From assembly GCA_002298695.1 (NCBI GenBank), contig DBLB01000059.1, forward strand, positions 1 through 18,707: a stretch of 18,707 nucleotides of DNA. The letters are read 5' to 3'. The notes beneath the pieces were generated by a model, which saw only the letters and a program-made list of their open reading frames with translations, was not told the DNA's origin and searched no databases. A program made the translations under genes and the position numbers. This document shows, in pieces, positions 1 to 7,617 of the stretch. How positions within the stretch are numbered: position 1 is the stretch's first letter; the number at the start of each line of letters is the position of its first letter. Source of the DNA: Clostridiales bacterium UBA735 (GTDB taxonomy: Bacteria; Bacillota; Clostridia; Oscillospirales; Oscillospiraceae).

Positions 1-70
1 ACTTTTTATTGCCCCACTGGGTACCTGCCACATGGCGCAGCTTCGTGATGTCCAAGGCGGAGCGCGTCAC
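1..70 (-). CDS. Possible 5' end of an unrecognised gene, cut by the window edge
   Basis: Downstream of the last UroD-like gene, an open frame with a GTG at 70 runs off the left edge. Its readable part includes ALDITKLRHVAGTQWGNKK, which looks protein-like (mixed charged and hydrophobic residues, no stop). The GTG lies 27 bases after the preceding stop codon, so the gene would be co-transcribed with the catabolic operon. The upstream bases give only a weak SD (GGAA). I do not recognise the family from this fragment. The frame is the same as that of the preceding gene, so a chance open stretch after the stop is the main alternative. Confidence is low. Confidence 0.3.
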   Translation of the reverse strand, partial: MTRSALDITKLRHVAGTQWGNKK

Positions 71-97
71 TGCGGTTCCAGGGCGCTTTTGCGGGGA

Positions 98-1156
98 TCA
101 GTTCATTTTCCAGGCATGGCCGGCCTCGACCATGGCGCGGACATTTTCCACAGGCGCATCGACGGCGACCTCGCAGCCGCTGCCGAGGCAGAAACGTGCG
201 TGGTTGCGGGCGGCGATCTCCATGGTGGCGCGGGCCTCGGCCTGCACCTGCTCGGGCGTGCCGAGATAGATGGTCGTTGCGGGATTCAGATTGCCCATCA
301 GGCAGACCTTGTTGTTGACCGTTTTGCAGAGCCAGTCGAAATCCATCTTGCTGTCGACGATCATGATGTCGCAGCCGGTGTCCGCCATGAGCGGCGAGAC
401 GAGCGAGTTGTTGCCGCAGATGTGCAGCAGCTTGAGGAAATCGTGCTCGGGCTTCAGCTGGTCCATGGCCGCGAAGAACTTGCGCTCAAACGGCCAGGCA
501 TACTTTTTGTAGATCGTCGGGGAGATCATATTCATGGACGCCAGAGAATCGGCGTTCTGGATGATGTCCGCGCCGGACTGCACGCAGGCCGTGGCAAAGC
601 GGATAAGCGTATCGGTGCAGATGTCGATCATGTGCAGCAGATACTGCTGGCTCTCCTCGTCCTCCTCGACCTCGGCAGCCATGATGGCGGTGAGGAAATT
701 CTCCAGCCCCATCAGATGGCCGGCAATGGTGAACGGGCCGGTGCCGCAGGCGCGGATGGCAACCTCGCCCTGATAGTGCTCGTGCAGAAGGCGGACAGCG
801 TCGATGTAGACGGGCATGCGCCCCTCTTCAACGTCCGGGACACGGAGCTTCTCCACGTCGGAAAGCTCCTTGACAGGCACATCCAGCACAGAGGGCAGCG
901 CCTCTTTGTGCAGCTGGGTCTTCACGCCGAGCGCCTCGCAGATGTAATACTGCTCGGACTGGACGTTGACGGTGTCCTGTCCGGTTTTGTCGCGGCCGAT
1001 CTGCTGGGCCCTGGCCATGGTGGCGGCATCGGTATAACAGTCGCCGATGGCATAGCCGGAGTGGCGCAGGCAGAAATTTCCGTCATACGGTGTGACCGGG
1101 CAGCAGTCCGGCCTGCCGCCGCGCACGGCGGCGAAAACTCTTTCTCTTCCAGTCAT
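98..1156 (-). CDS. UroD-like protein 1 (MtaA/CmuA-like methyltransferase superfamily), H-x-C...C type
   Basis: A 352-residue single-domain protein of the uroporphyrinogen decarboxylase superfamily (COG0407), opening with MTGRERVFAAVRGGRPD, the usual start of this group. It carries His245-x-Cys247 (in LLHICGNN) and Cys328 (in LGSGCE). This matches the His-x-Cys...Cys zinc site of MtaA/MtbA-type methylcobamide:thiol methyltransferases, in which zinc activates the methyl-accepting thiol. The N-terminal substrate-binding motif of true HemE was not seen. The ATG is preceded by AAAGGAGT at suitable spacing, 33 bases after dctM, so it is the distal gene of the TRAP operon. Of the three UroD-like proteins here, it alone keeps the complete metal site. 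The role inferred is methyl transfer linked to the imported substrate. No corrinoid protein is visible in the window, so the acceptor is unknown. Confidence 0.85.
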   Translation of the reverse strand: MTGRERVFAAVRGGRPDCCPVTPYDGNFCLRHSGYAIGDCYTDAATMARAQQIGRDKTGQDTVNVQSEQYYICEALGVKTQLHKEALPSVLDVPVKELSDVEKLRVPDVEEGRMPVYIDAVRLLHEHYQGEVAIRACGTGPFTIAGHLMGLENFLTAIMAAEVEEDEESQQYLLHMIDICTDTLIRFATACVQSGADIIQNADSLASMNMISPTIYKKYAWPFERKFFAAMDQLKPEHDFLKLLHICGNNSLVSPLMADTGCDIMIVDSKMDFDWLCKTVNNKVCLMGNLNPATTIYLGTPEQVQAEARATMEIAARNHARFCLGSGCEVAVDAPVENVRAMVEAGHAWKMN

Positions 1157-1189
1157 GGGATCATACTCCTTTGCAGCGGGAACCCGGCG

Positions 1190-2455
1190 CTATTGCACCA
1201 GACTCGGAATGAACATCACAAGGTCGGGAATGAAAATCAGAAGCAGCAGCACAATGGCCAGCAGCGCATACCATGGAACCATTTCGACGGTCAGCTCTTC
1301 GATGCTCAGACCCGTGACCTTCGAGAGAATGAACAGGACCGTGCCGACCGGGGGCGTGATGGTGCCGATGGACATGATGATAGCGATCAGCACGCCGAGA
1401 TAGACCGGATCGATGCCGAGCAGCTTCACAACGGGAAGCATGATGGGCACAGTCGTGAGAATGATGGCAGTCGTCTCCATGATCATACCGAGGAACAGGT
1501 AGATGGCCGTGATGATCAGGAGCATGACGGTCTTGTGCGAGGTGATGGCAGAGATGGCTGCGGCGACCGCCTGCGGGACCTTGGCAAACGTCAGGCACCA
1601 GCCGAAGATCGAAGCGGTGGAGACGATGACCAGGATGACGCCGCTGGTGAGGGCCGTCTCCCAGAGGATGGATGGGATGTCCTTCCAGCTGATGGTCTTG
1701 TAGACGAAGATGCCGCAGATCAGCGCATAGACGGAGGCGATGGCGCCGGCCTCGGTCGGCGTGCAGATGCCGCCGAGAATGCCGCCGATGATGATGATCG
1801 GGGTGATCATGGCCCAGATGGCCTCTTTGAACGTACTCCAGAGGTTCTTCCAGCTGAAGCGGTCGCTGCGCGGATAATGGCGCTTGAGCGAGTAGATCGC
1901 AACGAGGCCCATTTCGGCCAGCGCAATGATAAGGCCCGGGATCACGCCGCCGAGGAACAGCCTGCTGATGGACACCTGGGCGGTGATGCCGTACATGATC
2001 ATGACCGTGGACGGCGGGATGATCGGACCGATGACAGAGGAGGCCGCCGTGACGGCGGTCGAGAACTTGATGTCATAGCCGTGGTCGGTCATGGCCTTGA
2101 TCTCGATCGGGCCGAGGCCGGCCGCGTCGGCAATGGCGGTACCGGACATGCCGGCGAAGATCGTGGAGGCAAAGACATTGACGTGGCCCAGGCCGCCGGG
2201 CAGAGGGCCGACAATGCTGTTGGCAAAGTTGAAGATCTTGCTGGTGATGCCGCTGCGGTTCATGATGACGCCGGCCAGAATGAAGAACGGCGCAGCCATG
2301 AGGCCGAAGTTATCCAGGCCGACGGCAAAGCGCTGCGCAAACGTTTGCAGCGAAATGGCATGCTCGGCAAAGAACGACAGGCCGGTCATGCCGAGCGCAA
2401 AGGAGATCGGCATGCCGAGCGCAATGAGGACAAACAGGACAAGAATCAGCGTCAT
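1190..2455 (-). CDS. dctM: TRAP transporter large permease DctM
   Basis: The 421-residue large membrane subunit of a tripartite ATP-independent periplasmic transporter, the channel-forming, ion-coupled part that moves organic acids across the cytoplasmic membrane. About a dozen hydrophobic segments cover the protein. Family features include the N-terminal LGMPISFALGMTGL, an FFILAGVIMN stretch, PIIPPSTVMIMYGI near the middle and the late TITPPVGTVLFI. The length is standard for DctM. Its ATG overlaps the dctQ stop as ATGA, which indicates translational coupling, and a UroD-like gene starts 33 bases downstream. The neighbouring KDG-pathway genes suggest a sugar-acid or related carboxylate substrate, but permease sequence alone does not identify it. 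Confidence 0.95.
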   Translation of the reverse strand: MTLILVLFVLIALGMPISFALGMTGLSFFAEHAISLQTFAQRFAVGLDNFGLMAAPFFILAGVIMNRSGITSKIFNFANSIVGPLPGGLGHVNVFASTIFAGMSGTAIADAAGLGPIEIKAMTDHGYDIKFSTAVTAASSVIGPIIPPSTVMIMYGITAQVSISRLFLGGVIPGLIIALAEMGLVAIYSLKRHYPRSDRFSWKNLWSTFKEAIWAMITPIIIIGGILGGICTPTEAGAIASVYALICGIFVYKTISWKDIPSILWETALTSGVILVIVSTASIFGWCLTFAKVPQAVAAAISAITSHKTVMLLIITAIYLFLGMIMETTAIILTTVPIMLPVVKLLGIDPVYLGVLIAIIMSIGTITPPVGTVLFILSKVTGLSIEELTVEMVPWYALLAIVLLLLIFIPDLVMFIPSLVQ

Positions 2456-2943
2456 TTGCTTTCGCCTCCTTTGCCAAAACTCCGGATCGTCAGGACGATC
2501 TGCCGGACAGAATAAAGCGTATACAGCACGCCGCCGATGCAGGACGGCGCGTAAAAGACGTTTTTATGGTAGCCGAGGCTGGTCATGAAGTCCATGGAGG
2601 TAGCCTTCGTGAACTGATAGCCGTAGACGGCGAGCACCACGCCGAACGCGGCGATGGCGAGATAGATCAGAATGGTCAGGATCTTTTGCAGCACCTTGGG
2701 CAGACGCTTGAACAGCACCTCGATATACGGGTGCTCCATCAGGCGGATGCCGGCGGCGGAGGAAAGAATGACGCACCAGACGGTGGCCAGACGGGCGAAT
2801 TCTTCGGACCAGGCGCAGGGGAACTTGAAAATGCGGGACAGCACCTCGATGAGGATCAGCAGCACCATCACGCCCATCAGCAGGGCGGAAAGCGCCTTGA
2901 GGACCTTCAGCAGAAGCTCGTCCGCTTTTTGCAGAATCTTCAT
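2452..2943 (-). CDS. dctQ: TRAP transporter small permease DctQ
   Basis: The 163-residue small membrane subunit of the TRAP transporter, with four hydrophobic segments and the conserved WSEEFAR sequence after the first one. It pairs with DctM to form the membrane complex. I start it at the ATG giving MKILQKADELLLKV because GAAGGAGA lies just upstream (2948-2955). A longer in-frame extension to 3024 would read through the inverted-repeat element and is rejected. The stop overlaps the dctM start (ATGA). The 251-base gap to dctP is unusually long for this operon and contains hairpins, so permease expression may be uncoupled from binding-protein expression. Confidence 0.93.
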   Translation of the reverse strand: MKILQKADELLLKVLKALSALLMGVMVLLILIEVLSRIFKFPCAWSEEFARLATVWCVILSSAAGIRLMEHPYIEVLFKRLPKVLQKILTILIYLAIAAFGVVLAVYGYQFTKATSMDFMTSLGYHKNVFYAPSCIGGVLYTLYSVRQIVLTIRSFGKGGESK

Positions 2944-2966
2944 AAAGTCTCCTTCCGTATTCGGTA

Positions 2967-3128
2967 GGGTGTATTCTTCCAACTGACGATGCGACCGGCG
3001 GCGAGGCATTTTCGCGCTGCGCAAGACATTTTTTCGCAGGAATCCTGACGTATTTCAAGGAAAAATGGTGCAGCGCAGCACGAAAAGGCCCGCTGTCCGG
3101 GTGCGTTGGGCGTTGGAAGAATACACCC
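2967..3128. repeat. 162-bp imperfect palindrome with 17-bp perfect terminal inverted repeats
   Basis: GGGTGTATTCTTCCAAC (2967-2983) is exactly reversed and complemented at 3112-3128. The two arms keep pairing further in, in register and without gaps: CCGG at 2995-2998 with 3097-3100, GGC at 3005-3007 with 3088-3090, a 14-base block at 3009-3022 with 3073-3086 (13 of 14 match), and TTTTTC at 3030-3035 with 3060-3065. The element fills most of the dctP-dctQ spacer and ends just before the dctQ SD. It could be a MITE-like insertion, a dispersed palindromic unit, or a long RNA hairpin acting in the operon mRNA. No clear target-site duplication was seen. Confidence 0.7.
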
Positions 3129-3131
3129 CTC

Positions 3132-3159
3132 GGACGCCGCATCCGCAGATGCGGCGTCC
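3132..3159 (-). other. Strong hairpin downstream of dctP (mRNA end-stabiliser or processing site)
   Basis: GGACGCCGCATC at 3132-3143 pairs perfectly with GATGCGGCGTCC at 3148-3159 around a 4-base loop. It lies 35 bases after the dctP stop and beside the 162-bp palindrome. On the minus strand it is followed by GAGGGGTGTAT with no U-tract, so it does not look like a full intrinsic terminator. Such hairpins after binding-protein genes commonly protect the upstream message. That role here is inferred. Confidence 0.7.
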
Positions 3160-3194
3160 CATTGCTCAGCTCAGTTTGCGGAATTTGGCAGGAG

Positions 3195-4319
3195 TTACTT
3201 CGTGAAGCCGGTGAAGGCGTCGTAAACTTCCTGGCCCCAGTTGTCCATCCACTGTTCGGCGACGGGCTTCGTGGCGTCCATCCACTCGGTGATGTCGAGC
3301 TCGGTGACGGTGACGCCCTTGGCCTCCATGTCCTCGATCATCTTGTTGATGCTCTCGTCGCGGAGCTCCTTGTGGTACTCGCCGGCCTCAACGACGGCCT
3401 CGTTGAACGCGGTCTGCTCTTCGGCGGAGAGGGAATTCCACACGTCGGCGTTCATCATGACGTACTGCACATACATCATGTGGTTGGTCAGCGCAAGATA
3501 CTTGGCCGCTTCATAGTAGCCGCCGGTGTAGAGCGAGTCGACCGGCATTTCCAGGCCGTCGATGACACCCTGTTCCAGCGCAGTGTAGCATTCGGTCATC
3601 GGCAGGGAGATTGGCAGCGCGCCATATGCGGCCCAGGTATCGACATAGAGCTGGTTGCCGGCAGGAACACGGATCTTCATGCCCTTGAGGTCGGCCAGAC
3701 AGGTGACGGGCTTGACGGTCAGCAGCTCACGCGGGGCCTGTGCCCAGCCGTAGAGCGTGTGGATGTTGGCGGCCGCTTCCACAGGGTCGTTGATGTATTT
3801 CTTACCGAGCTCGCCGTTCAGAACGGCCAGCATGGTGTCCTCATCGGAGAACGTGAAGTTGGAGACGGGCAGGTTCGCCGCAGCGACATAGGAGCCGTAC
3901 ACACCCGCGCCGAGCGCAGCCATGTCGAGAGAACCGGTGGAGCACATGTCGCGCAGCTCGGTCTCGGTGCCGAGCGTGCCGTCGGCAAAGACGTCGACCT
4001 CGATGCCGCCGCCGGTCTTTTCCTTCACGAGCTCCGCCATCTTCTGCAAAGACTGCTCAACGGCGGTGCCGGTGGAGTGATTGGTGGCGACCTTCAGGAC
4101 AAGGGTCTTCTCGCGGGTGGGCGCGACGGTATCGGCGGTCTCGGTGTCGGCGGTGTCCGCCGCAGTGTCGGTGCTGGTGGTCGTGTCGGTCGTTTCCGCG
4201 GGCGCCGCGTCGGCGGGCTGGGTATCTGCGGTATCGGTTTTCGCGGTGGAGGCGCAGCCTGCAAACAGGCTGAGCGTCAGGATGAGTGCCAGAAGAAGAG
4301 TCGGAATTCGCTTTTTCAT
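3195..4319 (-). CDS. dctP: TRAP transporter substrate-binding lipoprotein DctP
   Basis: A 374-residue extracytoplasmic binding protein of the DctP family. The ATG giving MKKRIPTLLLALILTLSLFAGC is chosen because AGGAGG precedes it and a lipoprotein signal peptide follows (lipobox LFAGC, lipidated Cys22). Residues 23-70 form a Thr/Asp/Ala-rich linker that tethers the domain to the membrane. The mature domain has KVATNHSTGTAVEQ near its start and LKGMKIRVP with Arg217, the position of the conserved arginine that binds the substrate carboxylate in this family. YTALEQGVIDGLE is also typical. It delivers an organic acid to DctQM, encoded downstream. The gene is bracketed by hairpins at 3132-3159 and 4342-4377. 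The ligand is inferred to be a sugar acid or derivative from the neighbouring KDG-pathway genes. Confidence 0.95.
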   Translation of the reverse strand: MKKRIPTLLLALILTLSLFAGCASTAKTDTADTQPADAAPAETTDTTTSTDTAADTADTETADTVAPTREKTLVLKVATNHSTGTAVEQSLQKMAELVKEKTGGGIEVDVFADGTLGTETELRDMCSTGSLDMAALGAGVYGSYVAAANLPVSNFTFSDEDTMLAVLNGELGKKYINDPVEAAANIHTLYGWAQAPRELLTVKPVTCLADLKGMKIRVPAGNQLYVDTWAAYGALPISLPMTECYTALEQGVIDGLEMPVDSLYTGGYYEAAKYLALTNHMMYVQYVMMNADVWNSLSAEEQTAFNEAVVEAGEYHKELRDESINKMIEDMEAKGVTVTELDITEWMDATKPVAEQWMDNWGQEVYDAFTGFTK

Positions 4320-4341
4320 AGTTTTTCCTCCTAATTTATTT

Positions 4342-4377
4342 CCACACTCTGCGCTGGGAAGACGCAGAGGAGCGTGG
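4342..4377 (-). other. Hairpin in the dctP leader
   Basis: CTCTGCG at 4347-4353 pairs with CGCAGAG at 4363-4369. An outer CCAC/GTGG pair (4342-4345 with 4374-4377) closes the structure across an internal loop. It sits in the 97-base gap between UroD-like gene 2 and dctP, just before the dctP SD. There is no U-tract, so it is not an evident terminator. It may mark a 5' processing or stabilising site for the dctP segment of the mRNA. Confidence 0.5.
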
Positions 4378-4416
4378 CAGAATGGATCTTGGCGCAAGGG
4401 GCGGAAAACGGGGCGC

Positions 4417-5466
4417 TCAGATATGGCGGCAGCGCTCGGCGGCGCGGAAATAGGCTTCGACGTTGGCCAGCGGGACGTCCTTGCCGACGCCGTTGGACGG
4501 GGCGATGATGAACCGGCCGTTCGTGCCGAGGATCGACGTGACCTCGGCAACGTTGGCCTCGACCTCCTCCGGCGTGCAGAACGGAAGCACCGACTGGTTG
4601 CAGATGCCGCCGAAGAAGGACAGCCGGTCGCCGTAGGCAGCGGCGAGCTCCTTCATGTTCAGCGCCTTAGGCTGGATGGGGTTGAGGACGTTGACGCCGA
4701 TCTCGATCAGATCGCCGATGATCGGCATGATCGCGCCGCAGCTGTGGTGGATGACCGGCAGCCCGGCATCGCGGTAGACGGCGATGATCTTCGCCAGACG
4801 CGGCTTGATGAACTTGCGCCAGATGTCCGGCGACATGATCATGGACGTCTGGGTGCCGTAGTCGTCGACGGTACGGCCGCAGTTGACGCCGATGGAAATG
4901 CAGCGCTTGGCGAGCTTCACATGGAAGGCTGTGATCTTATCGAGCAGCTCGTTCAGCAGATCCTCCTCCAGATAGAAGTCGGTCATCAGGTTTTCAAAGC
5001 CGCGCAGCATGTACGCGCGCTCGAACAGCGTGCAGAAGTGGTAGGACGTAACAATGTGCGTCTGGCTGTATTTGCCGACGATGTCCGTCAGGTAGTCCAG
5101 ATAGCCGGGGGCCCAGGGATCCGGGAATTTGTAGTGCTCAAAATTCTCCCAGTCCTCGAGCGGATGGCGGACGTAGTAGAGATCCTGCGTGGTATCCCAG
5201 TCGACGTCCCACTCGTCGGTGATGATGCGCGTGCTGGTGTCCTTGGTCTTCAGGCGCAGCGTCGCGCCGTTCATGTAGCCGTAGAGGACGTGGTTTTCAA
5301 AGAAGGGCAGCAGCTCCAGATCGCTGACATTGGAAATGCCCTTCGTGGCGAGAAACGCCTTGAGGCCGCTGCCGGAAAAATCGCACTGGATCGGCAGCAT
5401 GTCGATGTCCTGCCCGAAGGCACAGCGGGTAAAGCGCTCCCGCGGCGTCAGTTTTGCTCCGCTCAT
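4417..5466 (-). CDS. UroD-like protein 2, H-x-C type lacking the last metal cysteine
   Basis: A 349-residue uroporphyrinogen-decarboxylase-superfamily protein. I start it at the ATG giving MSGAKLTPRERFTRC, which has GAGGTG upstream and lies two bases after the preceding gene's stop; an in-frame start 16 codons earlier would overlap that gene. It has DDYGTQTSMIMSPDIWRKF at about 201-219 and His241-Ser-Cys243 in the metal-site loop. At the third ligand region the sequence is APSNGVG, with Asn325 roughly where UroD-like protein 1 has Cys328. It may therefore bind metal differently or act on another substrate. The family includes methyltransferases and many uncharacterised members next to sugar-catabolism genes. 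It is co-transcribed between UroD-like gene 3 and dctP. Exact reaction unknown. Confidence 0.85.
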   Translation of the reverse strand: MSGAKLTPRERFTRCAFGQDIDMLPIQCDFSGSGLKAFLATKGISNVSDLELLPFFENHVLYGYMNGATLRLKTKDTSTRIITDEWDVDWDTTQDLYYVRHPLEDWENFEHYKFPDPWAPGYLDYLTDIVGKYSQTHIVTSYHFCTLFERAYMLRGFENLMTDFYLEEDLLNELLDKITAFHVKLAKRCISIGVNCGRTVDDYGTQTSMIMSPDIWRKFIKPRLAKIIAVYRDAGLPVIHHSCGAIMPIIGDLIEIGVNVLNPIQPKALNMKELAAAYGDRLSFFGGICNQSVLPFCTPEEVEANVAEVTSILGTNGRFIIAPSNGVGKDVPLANVEAYFRAAERCRHI

Positions 5467-5468
5467 AC

Positions 5469-6536
5469 TCACACCTCGATCGGATAATGGCCGTATTTGC
5501 GCGCCGCCTCGCACATGGCGTAGACGTTGCGGTTGGGAATGTCGTCATGGACGCTGTGGTCAGACCCAAGGCAGTAGCCGCCGCCGGGCGCAGCCTTGTG
5601 GATGCAGTCCTTGACCATGGCGTCGATGTCCTCCTCCGTGCCGGAGACGAGGACGCCGACATTGTCGATGTTGCCGAACAGCGTCAGCTTGTCGCCGTAG
5701 CGGGTCTTGATGTCGCCGATCTCCATGTCGGCGCAGCGCTGGATGGGGTGCAGACCGTCGATGCCGCAGGCGATGATCTCGGGGATGAGCTTGGCGATGT
5801 TGCCGTCGCTGTGCAGGATCATCTTCAGGCCGAGCTCGTCGGCCACGGCCTTGATGCGCTTGAGCTGCGGGGCCATGAACTCGCGGAACGTCTCCGGAGA
5901 GAACAGCGGCGCCTGCGTGGAACCGTAGTCGTCGGAGTAGATGAGCGCGTCGACGCCCATCTTGGCCATGCGGCGCGAGCAGGCGATGGCAAAATCGGTG
6001 CAGGCGGTCAGGGCCTCATGCACGACGTCGGGATCCGTGTAGAACATGCACAGAAATTCTTCCATGCCGAACAGCTGCCACGCAGCCGAGAACGGGCCGC
6101 GCATGTTGCCGATGACGCCCATGCCGTAAGCTTCGGCGCGGCGCAGGCACTCGGCCAGGCCGATGTAGCGGAACTCGGCCTCGGGATCTGGCATTTTGTA
6201 GCCTGCCCAGTCGTCCGCGCTCTCCAGCGGCGACTTGATGCCGGCGTCGATGGGCCAGGTATTGGGGTCGGACTTGCGGGTGATGCCCCACTCGTCGACG
6301 TAGATCGTGTCGACCTCTTCCTCAGGCGGGAAGCCCGCGACGCCGGGGATGGGAATGAAAGCGAAATCGTAGCCCATCTTGTGGCTGAGCTCGATGACAC
6401 TCACCGGGTCGAAGGTCTTGGGAATGAAGCCGAATTGCTCCTGGAAGATGTGCCGGCTGTAGACGCATTCAAACACGGGAACCATATCCGGCTCCTGATG
6501 GTTGAGCGCGCAGTGCAGACGTTCGCGTCCTGTCAT
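5469..6536 (-). CDS. UroD-like protein 3, H-x-D type without metal cysteines
   Basis: A 355-residue protein of the same superfamily, starting MTGRERLHCALNHQEPDMVP. The ATG has a strong AGAGGAGG SD, 42 bases after kdgK. Around 201-219 it reads SDDYGSTQAPLFSPETFRE, like UroD-like protein 2. The metal-site loop is LHSDGN, with His242 and Asp244 replacing His-x-Cys. The third-ligand region is LGSDHSVHDD, with Asp326 or His327 where a cysteine is expected. It is thus a divergent paralogue, not a recent duplicate of the others. The N-terminal half keeps the TIM-barrel pattern. It could be an enzyme with a hard-ligand metal site, a lyase or isomerase, or a methyltransferase with a different methyl source. 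Function not assigned. Confidence 0.83.
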   Translation of the reverse strand: MTGRERLHCALNHQEPDMVPVFECVYSRHIFQEQFGFIPKTFDPVSVIELSHKMGYDFAFIPIPGVAGFPPEEEVDTIYVDEWGITRKSDPNTWPIDAGIKSPLESADDWAGYKMPDPEAEFRYIGLAECLRRAEAYGMGVIGNMRGPFSAAWQLFGMEEFLCMFYTDPDVVHEALTACTDFAIACSRRMAKMGVDALIYSDDYGSTQAPLFSPETFREFMAPQLKRIKAVADELGLKMILHSDGNIAKLIPEIIACGIDGLHPIQRCADMEIGDIKTRYGDKLTLFGNIDNVGVLVSGTEEDIDAMVKDCIHKAAPGGGYCLGSDHSVHDDIPNRNVYAMCEAARKYGHYPIEV

Positions 6537-6578
6537 AGTAATTTCCTCCTCTGATGTCCTGATATGATACGGCGCGGG

Positions 6579-7604
6579 TCAGCGCTGGACGCGCCCGGTG
6601 CCGTCTCCCCCCATGAGTGTTTCCACGCTGGAAACGGATACGCGGTTGAAATCTCCGGAAATGCTGTGCTTCAGGCAGGAAGCGGCCGCGGCGAATTCCA
6701 GTGCGGTCTGCCTGTCTTCGTAGTGGTTCAGGCCGTAGATCAGCCCGCCGGCAAAGCTGTCGCCGCCGCCGACGCGGTCCACGATGTCACGGATCTCGTA
6801 CTTTTTCGAAACATAGAAGTGTTCGCCGTCATTCAGGCACGCGGCCCAGCCGTTCCAGTCGGCGCTGTGGCTTTCGCGCAGCGTGATGGCGATGAGCTTC
6901 ATATTCGGATAGGTCTCGAGGACCTTGCTGCCAAGCGCACGGTATTTTTCACGGTCGAGCTCGGCGGATCCGACGTTCACGTCGACCGTGATCCCCAGGG
7001 ATTTCTGCACATCCTCTTCGTTGGCAATGGCCACATCGACATAGTTTGCAAGCTCCCGCATGACCTCGCCGGCGGTTTTGCCGTATTTCCAGAGGTTTTT
7101 GCGGTAATTGAGGTCGCAGGAGACGGTAATGCCGCGCTGTCTGGCCTCGCGGACGGCCTCGAGCGAGAGGCGCATCGCCGATTCGCTGATGGCCGGGGTA
7201 ATGCCCGTGATGTGGAACCACCCGACGCCCTCAAGCGCCTTGTCCCAGTCGATGTCGCCGGGCGCGGCGAGCGCGATGGAGGAGTTGGCGCGGTCGTAGA
7301 CGACCTTGCTCGGCAGCTGGTTCGCGCCGGCCTCCAGATAGTAGATACCCATGCGCCCCGGGCCGCGGAGGATCCTTCCGGTGCCGACGCCGAAATAGCG
7401 GAGCTCCCGGATGCAGCAGTCGGCAATGTCGTTTTCGGGCAGAACGGTCAGAAATTCCGCGTCCATGCCGAAGTTGGCAAGCGAGACGGCCACATTGGCC
7501 TCGCCGCCGCCGAACGTCGCTTCCAGCGTGGGAGACTGGAAGAACCGCTCGCAGCCGGGCGTCTTCAGGCGGAGCATGATCTCGCCGAATGTCAGAACTT
7601 TCAT
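6579..7604 (-). CDS. kdgK: 2-keto-3-deoxygluconate kinase (PfkB family)
   Basis: A 341-residue ribokinase/PfkB-family sugar kinase. It begins [17 protein letters not shown] and has [16 protein letters not shown] at 31-46, the substrate-side motif typical of KDG kinases. The C-terminal PfkB signature is [17 protein letters not shown] at about 276-292, with catalytic Asp282 in the anion hole. It should phosphorylate 2-keto-3-deoxygluconate with ATP to KDPG, which the adjacent aldolase then splits. The SD AAGGAGG includes the stop codon of the aldolase gene, so the two are tightly coupled. Related PfkB enzymes use other sugars, but the aldolase neighbour strongly supports KDG. Confidence 0.92.
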   Translation of the reverse strand: MKVLTFGEIMLRLKTPGCERFFQSPTLEATFGGGEANVAVSLANFGMDAEFLTVLPENDIADCCIRELRYFGVGTGRILRGPGRMGIYYLEAGANQLPSKVVYDRANSSIALAAPGDIDWDKALEGVGWFHITGITPAISESAMRLSLEAVREARQRGITVSCDLNYRKNLWKYGKTAGEVMRELANYVDVAIANEEDVQKSLGITVDVNVGSAELDREKYRALGSKVLETYPNMKLIAITLRESHSADWNGWAACLNDGEHFYVSKKYEIRDIVDRVGGGDSFAGGLIYGLNHYEDRQTALEFAAAASCLKHSISGDFNRVSVSSVETLMGGDGTGRVQR

Positions 7605-7617
7605 CGTGTGTGCCTCC

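Noticed and set aside
32..2515. An 827-codon open frame on the plus strand opposite UroD-like gene 1 and dctM
   Set aside because: It is a shadow frame in GC-rich DNA: His/Asp/Gly/Arg-rich with no recognisable domain, lying antisense to two clear genes with strong SDs.
2944..3024. N-terminal extension of DctQ starting at 3024
   Set aside because: It would read through the inverted-repeat element, lacks an SD, and adds a basic segment not typical of DctQ; the ATG at 2943 has GAAGGAGA.
3132..3159. Intrinsic terminator between dctP and dctQ
   Set aside because: The stem is strong but neither strand has a T-tract after it, and dctQM follow in the same direction with no good promoter seen in the spacer.
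4119..4260. Tandem repeat or CRISPR-like pattern in the dctP 5' region
   Set aside because: The repetitive GTGTCGG-like bases encode the Thr/Asp/Ala-rich linker of the lipoprotein, are degenerate, and have no spacers.
98..6536. Calling the three UroD-superfamily genes hemE (haem synthesis)
   Set aside because: The N-terminal HemE substrate motif was not seen, there are three paralogues in a transport/catabolic operon, and protein 1 has the MtaA-type zinc site.
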